64,000 nt of DNA from Panaeolus papilionaceus (lineage: Eukaryota; Basidiomycota; Agaricomycetes; Agaricales), in NCBI GenBank assembly GCA_015501605.1, contig JADNRZ010000016.1:1116001-1180000 (forward strand). Reading direction: 5' to 3'. Both the position numbers and the translations under genes were made by a program. Below the pieces are notes generated by a model. It saw only the letters and a list, made by a program, of their open reading frames with translations. It was not told the origin of the DNA and did no database searches. This document shows, one piece after another, positions 55,308 through 64,000 of the stretch (the stretch's first letter is position 1; every line of letters starts with the position of its first letter).

Positions 55308-56067
55308 TGTCGTACCGCCTACGGTATACGGTATAAAAACAACCAAAATAAAATATATATATGTCACACGGAACGTGCAACACGAGAGGGAGAGGTGATG
55401 AGTGTAGGGAATACCGAAGGTAAGCGGCTATGTAGTAGAGCGAGGGCGAAGGCACGGAGCACAGTAGGTACTACGTAGTCCTGTAGTCGGTAATACAGCG
55501 TCGTTTCGAACGAATATAACACTGTATGGTTGTATTGAGCGTGCGTGAAGTGCTGAGTTTCGAGATTTCGAATGCTGATGATTAAAACTGAAGAGATACG
55601 AAGCTGGGGTGAGTGCCGATTGACTCAGAACTAATAAACTCGAATGTGAGGGATAGAAAACCTATTTTTTATTCGTTCTTGTGCTGTATCTTTATACTAC
55701 AAGAAGGTGTACAAACACGAAGCTACTAAGATGACAAAAAGCGGTCATATGGTACAAATGATGAAGGGTAGCTATCCAATCGGAAAGCCAGAATGAAGGA
55801 TATTACAATTAAGACTACATTTAAGGAAGAGAGTAGAGAGGTTGTGTTGTGGGTGCATATGGGTGAGGAGCAATATTTACAAGAAAATGAAAATAAAATG
55901 TTACAAATATTGATATGGATCGCATTTCCGAAACTAAAGTGGGGCGCGAGAATGAAACGAGCGTTTAACCTCGTTCTTGGCGCTTAGTGATGCTGTGGAG
56001 CGAACATGCGGTCGCTTGGGATCGTTATGGAGCTGGTTTCATGGGGTAAACCGTGCGGAGCGCGACA
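55308..56067 (-). repeat. 5' LTR of element B
   Basis: 760 bp copy of 47618-48377, in the position of the 5' LTR for the minus-strand element. Confidence 0.9.
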
Positions 56068-56071
56068 TTGG

Positions 56072-56334
56072 TGCAATTATATATGGACATATATATATCA
56101 CCAGAAAGCTACAAATGCCTAGATTAAGAATCTGAAATCAGAACATAAATGTTGTGTCTAGGGAGGGAGCAATTGCATTTCGCATTTGGGGTATTAGAGC
56201 GTGGGAACACCCTTGATCACCTCTTCTCCTCCTCCCCCCACCGCTTTTCTGCCTCCATTTCTCCACATCCACTCCACCTCTCAGCCTATAATTTGGCATA
56301 CAGGTGTATATATACCATTGAATATTGTGTGCAA
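56072..56334 (+). repeat. Left arm of the 1,079-bp inverted repeat, second part
   Basis: 263 bp that continue the left arm after element B; complement of 57453-57715. Confidence 0.8.
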
Positions 56335-57452
56335 GACAGGAACCCAAGGGGACCGCTAGGAATGCAGCTATTCTGCATTTACCCTGTTTTGCTTCTATTT
56401 CTGCCAAAAGAGGACCCAATAGTCCCCTATAACTTGCATTTTCAGTGGGATGAAGCAATTTAAATATGTTATAATATCACCACTATTGTTCTGTACCATG
56501 TGCCATGTGTTCACAGTTGTGGATCATATAGAAACAGCCATATACTGTCTCACAAGTTCCCCAAATACTATATTGGGTATATCTCCACCATTTCTGACCG
56601 CTTTGGAAGGGCGCAAAATGTTCTGAAATCGCCTCAGGAATATCTACAAAATAAGGGTACTCACAGCAAATTCTGAGCACTTCTAAAAAATGACTGTTTT
56701 TCAGCTGATAAGGCATTTGTACAAGATCTGTATTGAAATAATTTAATCGGACCTCATAGAGGCAAGGATATACACTATTATTGATGTTAAAAAAAGGTTT
56801 GAGAACATTTGAGTGAGTGTGGAAGGCTGGACACACAAATGGGTGCTAGAATGCAGGTTGATGTAGTGTCAATGCACAATGAACTAACAACAACTAGGAT
56901 TCTCCTTAACTGTTTCTCTCGGTCTATTGGCTACACTTGACCAATCTCCTTCAAACTTTTTTTAAATTGAATATGTGTCAATTCTAAACGCATTTCAGGT
57001 ATATATATGCACACAGACAGTGGTACCACCATACAAGAGTCTCAAAACCTCCTCTTGACTATCTGGGGTTGATGCAGGATATAAAACATGCTATATCTTC
57101 ATGAGGAGAGATCGGATTTTCATCATGAAGCACACATTTGAAAGGTGTTGACCACTGCGGTTTAAAAAACCCTTGAGCTCAAAGATTGGTTAAGAAATGC
57201 GAATGATATTGGTTTAGAAACAAAGGGCATAATGATATGATGATTTTAGCTGATTTCCATGTGGTGGAGGGCTGAATATTGTGTTCTGATGTATGAAACA
57301 TGTATACACACATCACCATCATTGCCTGATGCCTTAGTTAGCTTATAATGAGTCAAATATAATGCTTTGGGTCCGCTTTTGGAGAAATATGATCCATGCA
57401 AGATGTATATAGCAATTATATGCATATATATTGATGCCAGTGTACTATAGGT
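56335..57452. other. Unique centre of the long-inverted-repeat element
   Basis: 1,118 bp. The longest frame, 56836-56483 on the minus strand (117 codons, aromatic- and Cys-rich), shows no known domain. No transposase motif such as a DDE triad region is visible, so mobility would depend on a protein from elsewhere. Confidence 0.5.
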
Positions 57453-58531
57453 TTGCACACAATATTCAATGGTATATATACACCTGTATGCCAAATTATA
57501 GGCTGAGAGGTGGAGTGGATGTGGAGAAATGGAGGCAGAAAAGCGGTGGGGGGAGGAGGAGAAGAGGTGATCAAGGGTGTTCCCACGCTCTAATACCCCA
57601 AATGCGAAATGCAATTGCTCCCTCCCTAGACACAACATTTATGTTCTGATTTCAGATTCTTAATCTAGGCATTTGTAGCTTTCTGGTGATATATATATGT
57701 CCATATATAATTGCACCAAAGCGGTGCAAAATGGAGCAGGAACAATGCTGATTAAAAATAGGGGCTAATTAAATGCCAAAAAAGCGCAGCTAAATAGTGC
57801 AGCCCCTAGTGGGGCTATTGTAAAAACTAGGGCAGATTCTTAAACTAGACAATTAGGGCTTTCTAATAGTATATATGTGCACCAGGAAAAGTGCCAAAAA
57901 AGCGGTGCAAATGCAGCAGGAATGGTAGCATAAATGAATAGGGGCTAAATTGATGGGAAAAAGTGCAGCTAAATGGGCTGCTCCCCTGCAGGAATTAAAT
58001 TGAATAAAATTCAGAATAAAATAGTAGGCGATTGTAGCTTTCCAATGATATATATATGTCCATATAAAGTGGCCAGAAAAGCGGTGTAATAAATGCTACA
58101 ATAATGGTGGGGAAAATAAATATTGATGGCATTGATAAGGGGGTTTCCATATATAGCACAGATATAGATAAAGATAAGAACCCTGATTAATCAGATCTAT
58201 TAGAATATTATCAGTAGATTAGAAAAATATCACATAAGAATCGCTGTAAGCATTACCATAAGAATCACTATAAGAATCGCTATAAGAATCTTGTAGATAA
58301 GCATAATAATGCCTAAGAATTGTCATAAGAATCACCATAATAATTGCAGAGATAATCATAATAATGTATAAGAATCATTCAAGCAATCAATATAAGAATA
58401 TCTATTATAGTTGTAGTAAGAAATATCCCAGTGATTACTTATAAGAATGCATAAGAATTCGTCCAGTAGCTGGTTAGAAGGGTTACCAGTGACAGATTGG
58501 TAGTTCTTAAGAATTTTGGCAACTACAAGTC
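57453..58531 (-). repeat. Right arm of the 1,079-bp inverted repeat
   Basis: Uninterrupted arm. It preserves the pre-insertion target of element B (GCTTTGGTGCAA, read on the minus strand near 57724-57713). Confidence 0.82.
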
Positions 58532-58538
58532 CCAGGCC
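58532..58538. repeat. Right copy of 7-bp target duplication CCAGGCC
   Basis: Matches 46795-46801 and lies within the gag zinc-knuckle codons. Confidence 0.8.
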
Positions 58539-58729
58539 ATATCTCCAAGTTTTGTTCCAATTGTGATTTCAAGAAGATGAACCAGAACCAGAATACCAAC
58601 AACCGCAATACTACCCCGACTAGGAACCCGAAGGATTTCGCCAAATACATCTGCACCTTCTATTGTGACTTGAACAAAGAACAATGTGCCGAATTCGCCT
58701 CTGAAATGCAAGAACAGGATTTTGCCTAA
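58532..58729 (+). pseudogene. gag: gag of element A, C-terminal part
   Basis: Continues the gag frame after the insertion: PGHISKFCSNCDFKKM completes the CCHC knuckle begun at 46776-46801, followed by an Asn- and Thr-rich stretch and a Cys-containing tail (YICTFYCDLNKEQCAEF) to a TAA at 58727. This half is free of stops. Confidence 0.75.
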
Positions 58730-58743
58730 AGGGTTTTGCCTCA

Positions 58744-61298
58744 ATGTCTAAACCTTATGTATCAGTTTGTTCTGCTTTGATAGCTCACAATGAATCTTTT
58801 TCTGTCCCTGTGACTATCAAGTGTGAACAACTGAGAACCGCCAAACACTTGCATACCCAAGCACTCCTCAACTCTGGAGCTGTGGGTATTTTCATCAACC
58901 AATCATTTGCGAAACTCCACAACCTTCCCCAGACCCCACTCAGAACACTAATCCTTGTCCGAAACATTGACAGCACACCAAACAAGAAGGGTATGATTAC
59001 CCACCAAACAACACTGAACATGAAGATCTACGACAAAATCAAGAAGACCAATTTCCTAATTACTGGGCTAGGAAACCAGAAGATTATCTTTGGATTACCT
59101 TGGTTACAGGACACGAACCCCGAGATCAACTGGAAGAATGCTTCCTTGAACTGGCAAACCCCTATTGAGGACAAACCCAACAGAGAAGAACACCTGAATG
59201 ACATGATGAACCTGATACCTGACTGGTACCCGACCAACTCCATTATTATCGACAAACAAACCATTTCTCAACTGGAACTCCAAATTAAGAAGATGCTTGG
59301 AAAGAACACAACCCTGAACTGACCTGACCCGATTACAACCGACAACCTCATCATCTCCTATATGGAAGGAAAACTGAATGAAGAACTAGAGGAAATCTGG
59401 ATCAACACAACTCTGACGCACTCCCAAGCCTTTGCTCAGAAATTTGACCAGAAGACTGACGAGACTGACCTGACCAAGATCGTTCTGCCAGAATACCACC
59501 CTTGGATTTCCGTTTTCAGTGAAGAAGCCTCTTCGACCCTGCCAGTGCACAAACCCTGGGATCACGAGATCAAGCTCAAACCTGATTTCGTCCACAAATC
59601 TGCCAAGGTTTACTCCCTCACCCGAGAACAGGACAATGTCACCAAACAGTTCCTCAATGAACACCTTGCCAAGGGAACCATCTGACATAGTGAATCCCCT
59701 GAAGCCGCAGGATTTTTCTATGTCGCAAAAAAAGATGGCAAGCTCCGCCCGTGCCAAGACTACTGACATTTGAACGAAGGAACCATTAAAAATGCCTACC
59801 CTCTCCCCCTTGTCACTAACCCTATGGATAAACTCTGAGGCGCCAAGTATTTCACTAAACTTGACATTCGATGGGGCTACAACAACATCCGAATCAAGGA
59901 AGGGGATGAATGGAAAGCGGCCTTCAAGACCAAGTATGGACTCTTCGAACCCCTTGTCATGTTCTTTGGCCTTTGCAACTCCCCGGCGACTTTCCCATTG
60001 ATGATGGACAGCATCTTCATTTGACAGGTCGAAAACGGCTACATCATCATCTACATGGACAACATCTTGATCTATGCCATGAACGAACAAGACCTTGAAA
60101 AATACACCAAAGAAGTACTCCAGATCATGAAAGAAAACAACCTCTACCTGAAACCCAAGAAGTGTGAGTTTAACAAAACCAAGATCGCCTACCTAGGATT
60201 CATCATTGAACATAACAAGATTTCCATGGATCCTGCTAAGATCTCAGGAATTAAGGATTGGCCAACACTGAAGACCCTCAAGCAAGTCCGATCATTCCTT
60301 GGCTTTGGAAACTTCTACCGAAAATTCATCCAACACTACTCTGACCTAGCCCGACCCCTAAACGACCTACTCCGAAAAGACTGATCCTTCCTATGGACCA
60401 ATGCCCATCAACTCGCATTTGACAACTTCAAAGAACGATTCAGCAAGGAACCAGTGCTCGCCATGCCAGACCAAAACTGACCATTCCAAATCGAAACTGA
60501 TGCATCCCAGTATGCATACGGAGCTGTCCTAACTCAAGCCAACAGCAACAGAAAACGCCACCCTGTCTGTTTCCTCTCTTGTTCATTCTCTCCACCGAAC
60601 AGAACTACCAAGTCTTCGATTGAGAACTCTTAGGAGTTATCCGAGCTCTTGAAGAATGGAAACATTATGTCCTGGGATCCCCTCACACAACCACCATCTA
60701 CTCTGACCACAAGAATCTCACATACTGGCACTCCCCCCAGAACCTTACTTGACAACAAGCCTGATGGTTCCTTGTCCTTTCCGAATACAACATCAAACTT
60801 GAACACATGCCGGGTCACAAGATGGTTCAGTCAGATGCTCTCTCACAATGACCAGAGCTCATGCCAGAAGGAGGAAACAAAGAAAACACCAACATCACAA
60901 TGCTCCCTGAATCACTATTCATCAACCTCATCAACACCGAACTCCAGAAGCAGATAGCCAATGCAAGGCCCTTAGACAAAAACACCATGGAAGCTTTGGA
61001 AACCCTACTCAAGAACACCAATGTAACCACCAGAACCACCATAAACAACTGGTCCTTTGAAGAAGGAGAACATGGGAAACTGCTCTTTTACAAGAACAAG
61101 ACATATATTCCCAATGACCTGGAGCTCTGCAAGTCCATAGTCATGCACTTCCACAACCCAGTTTCTGCCAGACATCCTGGACAGATAGAAACATACAATG
61201 CTGTTGCCAGATCCTATTGGTGGCCAGGCATGAGACATTTCATCTCCTCCTATGTCAAAGGATGTGCCACCTGCCAGCAATTCAAGATCGATAGGAAC
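58744..61298 (+). pseudogene. pol: pol of element A: protease, RT, RNase H, truncated integrase
   Basis: Frame from 58744 with stops TGA at 59320, 59683, 59764, 59836, 60022, 60382 and 60478; a one-base loss near 60595 (in PP/EQNYQVFD) moves to another frame with TGA at 60621, 60750, 60762 and 60849. Domains: aspartic protease with LNSGA where LDSGA is expected; RT with [30 protein letters not shown] and YMDN instead of YMDD; RNase H ([25 protein letters not shown]); integrase zinc finger (HFHNP, HPGQIETY, CATCQQFK), where it is cut by element C. The TGA codons fall where Arg is usual, and both Asp-to-Asn changes are CpG-to-CpA. Catalytically dead. Confidence 0.88.
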
Positions 61299-61858
61299 TG
61301 TTACGGTAGCCTGACGGGCACTTGCGGTTAAGGCCTTTGGACTAGTTGGAGTTGGTTCGGTTGTGCAATAGGATTTGAGTATCGTTCTAAGAATGCCACT
61401 GCGTACACACGCTATGCTGGTATTGTCTTAGAAGAGAGCAAGAAGAGTAAGATTGTTGTAGAAGTTGTTGTTCTATTCAAAGTTAAAGAACTAGCTAAAG
61501 AACAAGGGTATAAACTATGGTGTTTATATAGATATCTGGCAAGGCTGTGTGTGTAAATGCCAAGTAGATAAGGTGAGAAGTATATGAGTCAGAAGTATAG
61601 TCCGTAGTAAGAATGAGTCATAGGTGTGAGAGAGATGAGTAAGGAGACAAGTCATAGATAGGAGAAAGAAGTGGAGCAACAGCGGAAATGAAGGTGGAGT
61701 GAGAGTCAGTGTTAGGAGGATGATGTGGGGCTCCAGAGATAGGAAATAGATGAGATAAAAGTACAAAGAGAGATGATAGTACATGGAGATAAGATGAAGA
61801 GAGATAATAGTCCGGATAAGATAAAGAAAAGATAAAGAGGAAAAGAGATGACATAACA
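61299..61858 (-). repeat. 3' LTR of element C
   Basis: 560 bp, same length as the LTR of element A and clearly related to it and to the solo LTR; read on the minus strand it starts TGTTATG and ends CCGTAACA. Confidence 0.82.
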
Positions 61859-61885
61859 TTACCCCCGTACTAAGACTGATTGACC

Positions 61886-63133
61886 TCAATCAGGTGTTGA
61901 TGTTGTGGATGGCCTTGTCACACATGTCGTCGTTGTAGTCATAGAAGTCGTCGCGCCAAGAGCTATCGTTGTTGGTGGATGATCTGGGTTGCCATTCTCC
62001 TTGCACTCTCGATTCTCAGTCCATTCGGTCCCAAGGGCTGAGCTTGGTCCATGGGTTTGGAGGGGAGTGTCAACCGGAGGGGGTTTTCCTTTTTCCTTTC
62101 TTGTTTTTGACAATGGGACCTGGACATTCTTTGAGGCGATGTCCAGGTGCTTCTTTCCTGCAGTTCCAGCAGATGAAGTTGGGGCAGTCTGTAATGAAAT
62201 GATCGGGACGGGGCATTTCAGACAGAGTTGAGTGCCACGTTTCAGAAGAGCAACGAGATTGCTGGAGACGATGGGATCGAGGTTCTCGAATAAGTTTTTG
62301 GGGTCGCAAGATACAAGGTCTGATAGTGTTGGTTGTTGGGGAATCGGGAAGGAGTAGTCATAGGAGGGGTTTTTGTTGTGTTTGAAGGTGTAGTTGTCAT
62401 TGGGTTCGTGACTGGCATATTTCTTTCTTTGCTCAACGATGAGCTCCATGAGGCGATTCCTGCAATCTGGGTTGTTGAAGTGTTGTTGGCAAAAAACCTT
62501 GAACTGGCTACATCCGACATCCCAGTTGTCAGTGGCTTTTCTGCGAAGGTTGTCACAGATCGCCATTAGCTTGAGGATTTGCTTCTTGATTTCATTAATG
62601 TTGTTGTCCATGAAACAGAAGTGAGGCAGGTGATGGTCAGAGAAAGGGAGTTTCCAGGCAAGGAGGTCGTAGTCTTCTTGGGTACGGAAGATGTCTATGA
62701 ACTCTTCAAAGCTGATGGTGGTGCGGTTGTGAGCAGAGCCAGGAGCGACAGAGGGTGTTTCCCATCCTTTAGCTTGATAGAGGATGTTGGTGAGCTTGGG
62801 GTCATCGCCGTTGACAATGGTGTTCTCATGGGCTTGGACAAGAGTTTTGAGGACGTTGTCGAGACTTTGGATCTCAGGGATTTTGGATGAAGAGGCTTCG
62901 TGTCGATTGGCTTCTTCTTCGAGGAGGTGTCCTTGTTGCTTTGCTTCAGCGATGAGGGTTTTGGTGCAAGCGATGAACTCCTCATTGGACATCGACTGGG
63001 GAAAGACTGGAGAAGCGACAGTGGGGGGATCAGAAAGGGATCCTTGAGAGGGAGAGTGGATGTGGACGGTCTTGGGAGCGGAGGAGGTTGAGGAGGTTGA
63101 GGAAGAGGGTTTGAGAGCAGAGGTGGTAGTCAT
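61886..63133 (-). CDS. Double zinc-knuckle ORF downstream of pol in element C (one frameshift)
   Basis: 415 codons beginning MTTTSALKPSSS, 72 nt after the chromodomain stop and just before the 3' LTR. A serine-rich start is followed by helical sequence (MSNEEFIACTKTLIAEAKQQ, TISFEEFIDIFRTQEDYDLL, CRNRLMELIVEQRKKYASHE). Near 62210 the frame should read CLKCPRPDHFITDC, a canonical CCHC knuckle, but a C-run is one base short; the neighbouring frame (62309-62070) carries on with that knuckle and a second one, CWNCRKEAPGHRLKEC, then a lysine-rich tail. The undamaged protein was thus Gag-like with two knuckles. Its place after pol is unusual; I know no named family. Likely nucleic-acid binding. Confidence 0.7.
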   Translation of the reverse strand: MTTTSALKPSSSTSSTSSAPKTVHIHSPSQGSLSDPPTVASPVFPQSMSNEEFIACTKTLIAEAKQQGHLLEEEANRHEASSSKIPEIQSLDNVLKTLVQAHENTIVNGDDPKLTNILYQAKGWETPSVAPGSAHNRTTISFEEFIDIFRTQEDYDLLAWKLPFSDHHLPHFCFMDNNINEIKKQILKLMAICDNLRRKATDNWDVGCSQFKVFCQQHFNNPDCRNRLMELIVEQRKKYASHEPNDNYTFKHNKNPSYDYSFPIPQQPTLSDLVSCDPKNLFENLDPIVSSNLVALLKRGTQLCLKCPVPIISLQTAPTSSAGTAGKKHLDIASKNVQVPLSKTRKEKGKPPPVDTPLQTHGPSSALGTEWTENRECKENGNPDHPPTTIALGATTSMTTTTTCVTRPSTTSTPD

Positions 63134-63204
63134 GTTGTAAAATGGGAAACGATTTGTTGTTCGAGTTGGGGAATCTAAGTGAGTTTGTGATGCTTCTTAT
63201 ATGG

Positions 63205-63690
63205 TCAAAGAATGTCAGGGGTGTTGGCAAGATTTTCTTCTGGTTCCCAGGAGTTGTGGAACGGTGGGAAGCCTTTCCAGGATACAAAGTATTCTCTCTT
63301 GCCTGATTTGCCGCAGTGTTTGTGAATCCTGTCAAGTTTGTATTCTTCTCTGCCAATGATGTCTGGTGGCGGTTGTGGGAAGTTTGGCCCATGTTCTGTT
63401 GTTTCAGAATATTCAGAGAGAAGGGTAGCGTGGAAGACATCATGGATTTTCCAATACTGTGGGAGTTTGAGGTGGTACGTTACTGGTCCCAATACTTCGG
63501 TAATTGGAAAGGGTCCTTCTTGTTTCGTTGCAATCTTCTTGTTGTGTCCAAGTTTCAGGTTTTGGGAGTCAAGCCACACAAGATCTCCAAGTTTGAATGG
63601 CGTGAACGGGTTCTTGCTGAAGTTGATCATTCTATTTCTGGCGAATGTGTGAGCAGCAATGGCTTCTTGTCAGATCTTTAGAAGGGAGGC
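63205..63690 (-). pseudogene. pol: Integrase C-terminus and chromodomain of element C pol (5'-truncated)
   Basis: Minus-strand frame. The region before 63630 reads QEAIAAHTFARNRM, as in chromovirus integrases, but has a TGA just upstream (near 63678) where Arg or Trp would be expected. Then come the GPY/F-like module (KLGDLVWLDSQNLKL, GPFPITEVLGPVTYHLKLP, HDVFHATLLSEY) and a chromodomain (EEYKLDRIHKHCGKSGKREY, FVSWKGFPPFHNSWEPEENL). Chromodomains of this group steer integration to heterochromatin. The rest of pol is missing because of the insertion near 63693. Confidence 0.78.
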
Positions 63691-63693
63691 GAG

Positions 63694-64000
63694 TGTCAGG
63701 GGATCTCCTGCTACCTCCTATTCCTTTCCTTATTATCATCTCTCTGTCTCTCCTTTCTCCATTTCCTTTGCTCTATCTCATTATCTGGACATATCATGGA
63801 CTCATAGATATTATATTACACTCTCCTTTAGTTGCCATTCATTCATTATTTAGTTGTTGCCACTGTTACATAGTCATTCCTTTGTGTTTCCCTTTGTTTG
63901 TTTCCAAAGGCATTGTTTGGCATCAAGGCTGATGCCAATGCCAGCTCATCACTTAAATAGCTGTTTCACCTGGGTTTGATCCTTTACCTCTTTCTCTTTG
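63694..64000 (+). repeat. Possible LTR of a further element (D), cut by the window edge
   Basis: Homology to element C ends at about 63693 and a new sequence starts TGTCAGGGGATC, pyrimidine-rich at first and ending in an ACTTAAATAGCTG TATA-like stretch near 63952. This has the look of an LTR start. No second copy is in the window. Confidence 0.35.

Larger units (their letters stand above)
47618..56067 (-). mobile_element. Element B: young, apparently intact Ty3/gypsy retrotransposon, nested
   Basis: 8,450 bp on the minus strand: 5' LTR 56067-55308, PBS 55302-55285, gag-protease, pol, a third ORF, polypurine tract, 3' LTR 48377-47618. The LTRs are 760 bp each and differ at only two positions that I noticed, both G/A at CpG. 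A 4-bp duplication TTGG flanks it (47614-47617, 56068-56071). All main frames are open. No chromodomain. Confidence 0.92.
46802..58531. mobile_element. Long-inverted-repeat DNA element inserted in gag of element A
   Basis: Outer limits are set by the CCAGGCC duplication. The two arms are each exactly 1,079 bp once the nested element B is removed: left 46802-47617 plus 56072-56334, right 57453-58531. They are near identical except for the outermost dozen bases (CACTACTAGCTGCC against GACTTGTAGTTGCC). The unique centre is 56335-57452, 1,118 bp. The unnested element is 3,276 bp. No transposase is visible, so it is probably non-autonomous. Superfamily not identified. Confidence 0.8.
44727..61298 (+). 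mobile_element. Element A: decayed Ty3/gypsy chromovirus-type element, interrupted by later insertions
   Basis: Order on the plus strand: 5' LTR 44727-45286, gag 45297-46801, the foreign block 46802-58531, rest of gag 58532-58729, pol 58744-61298. Pol ends abruptly within the integrase zinc finger where the inverted LTR of element C begins. In-frame stops are almost all TGA where an arginine is expected. Its own 3' end must lie beyond element C, outside the window. Confidence 0.85.
61299..63693 (-). mobile_element. Element C: 3' part of a gypsy element of LTR family 1, inverted
   Basis: On the minus strand, in order: the integrase C-terminal region and chromodomain (63690-63205), a separate zinc-knuckle ORF (63133-61886), polypurine tract (about 61868-61859, ACGGGGGTAA) and 3' LTR (61858-61299). 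It entered element A's integrase at GGAAC/TGTTAC. Its 5' part is cut off near 63693 by another LTR-like sequence. Confidence 0.75.

Overview
The window is nuclear DNA of a filamentous basidiomycete, most likely an Agaricomycete (mushroom-forming fungus). The evidence is: genes cut by many introns of about 50-80 nt with GT-AG borders; fungal single-copy genes (eIF5A, exosome RRP42, NatC NAA30, a TFIID histone-fold subunit, HMCES, a VHS-GAT LSB5-like protein); basidiomycete expansions (F-box proteins, a NACHT NTPase, a WOPR regulator, a DUF7598-type membrane protein); and Ty3/gypsy LTR retrotransposons. No species can be named from the sequence alone. Exon borders were rebuilt by hand from reading-frame phase and splice signals and are predictions.

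Left half (1-39,350), gene-bearing. In order: the tail of an unidentified gene running in from the left; a six-exon WOPR (Gti1/Pac2) transcription factor on the minus strand; a gene remnant; an F-box gene broken by an in-frame stop; a four-helix membrane protein; a two-LIM protein with two predicted microexons, head to head with eIF5A; a gene-poor 3 kb; RRP42 convergent with a TAF3/TAF8-type TFIID subunit, itself head to head with HMCES; NAA30 convergent with a NACHT protein; two tandem F-box paralogues; and a ten-exon VHS-GAT protein head to head with a GH3 NagZ-like glycosidase. Three head-to-head pairs share intergenic spacers of only 191-224 bp, so shared promoters are likely.

Right half (39,351-64,000), a nested transposon landscape without host genes. 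Three inverted-repeat DNA elements (127 bp, about 1.0 kb and 1.53 kb) and one solo LTR with an intact 5-bp target duplication precede a stack of insertions. Element A is an old gypsy element (44,727-61,298). A 3.3-kb element with exact-length 1,079-bp inverted repeats jumped into its gag gene. A young gypsy element B (47,618-56,067; LTRs with only two differences noticed) jumped into the left arm of that palindrome; the empty target site is still readable in the right arm. Element C, of the same LTR family as A and in opposite orientation, cut A's integrase, and a possible further LTR (D) cuts C.

Most worth a second look: the open reading frames lying downstream of pol in two different gypsy lineages (one a double zinc-knuckle, Gag-like protein, the other of unknown type), the unclassified 1,079-bp-TIR element, and the CpG-to-TpG decay of element A, which places TGA at about a dozen presumed arginine codons and accounts for Asp-to-Asn changes in both the protease and the reverse transcriptase active sites.
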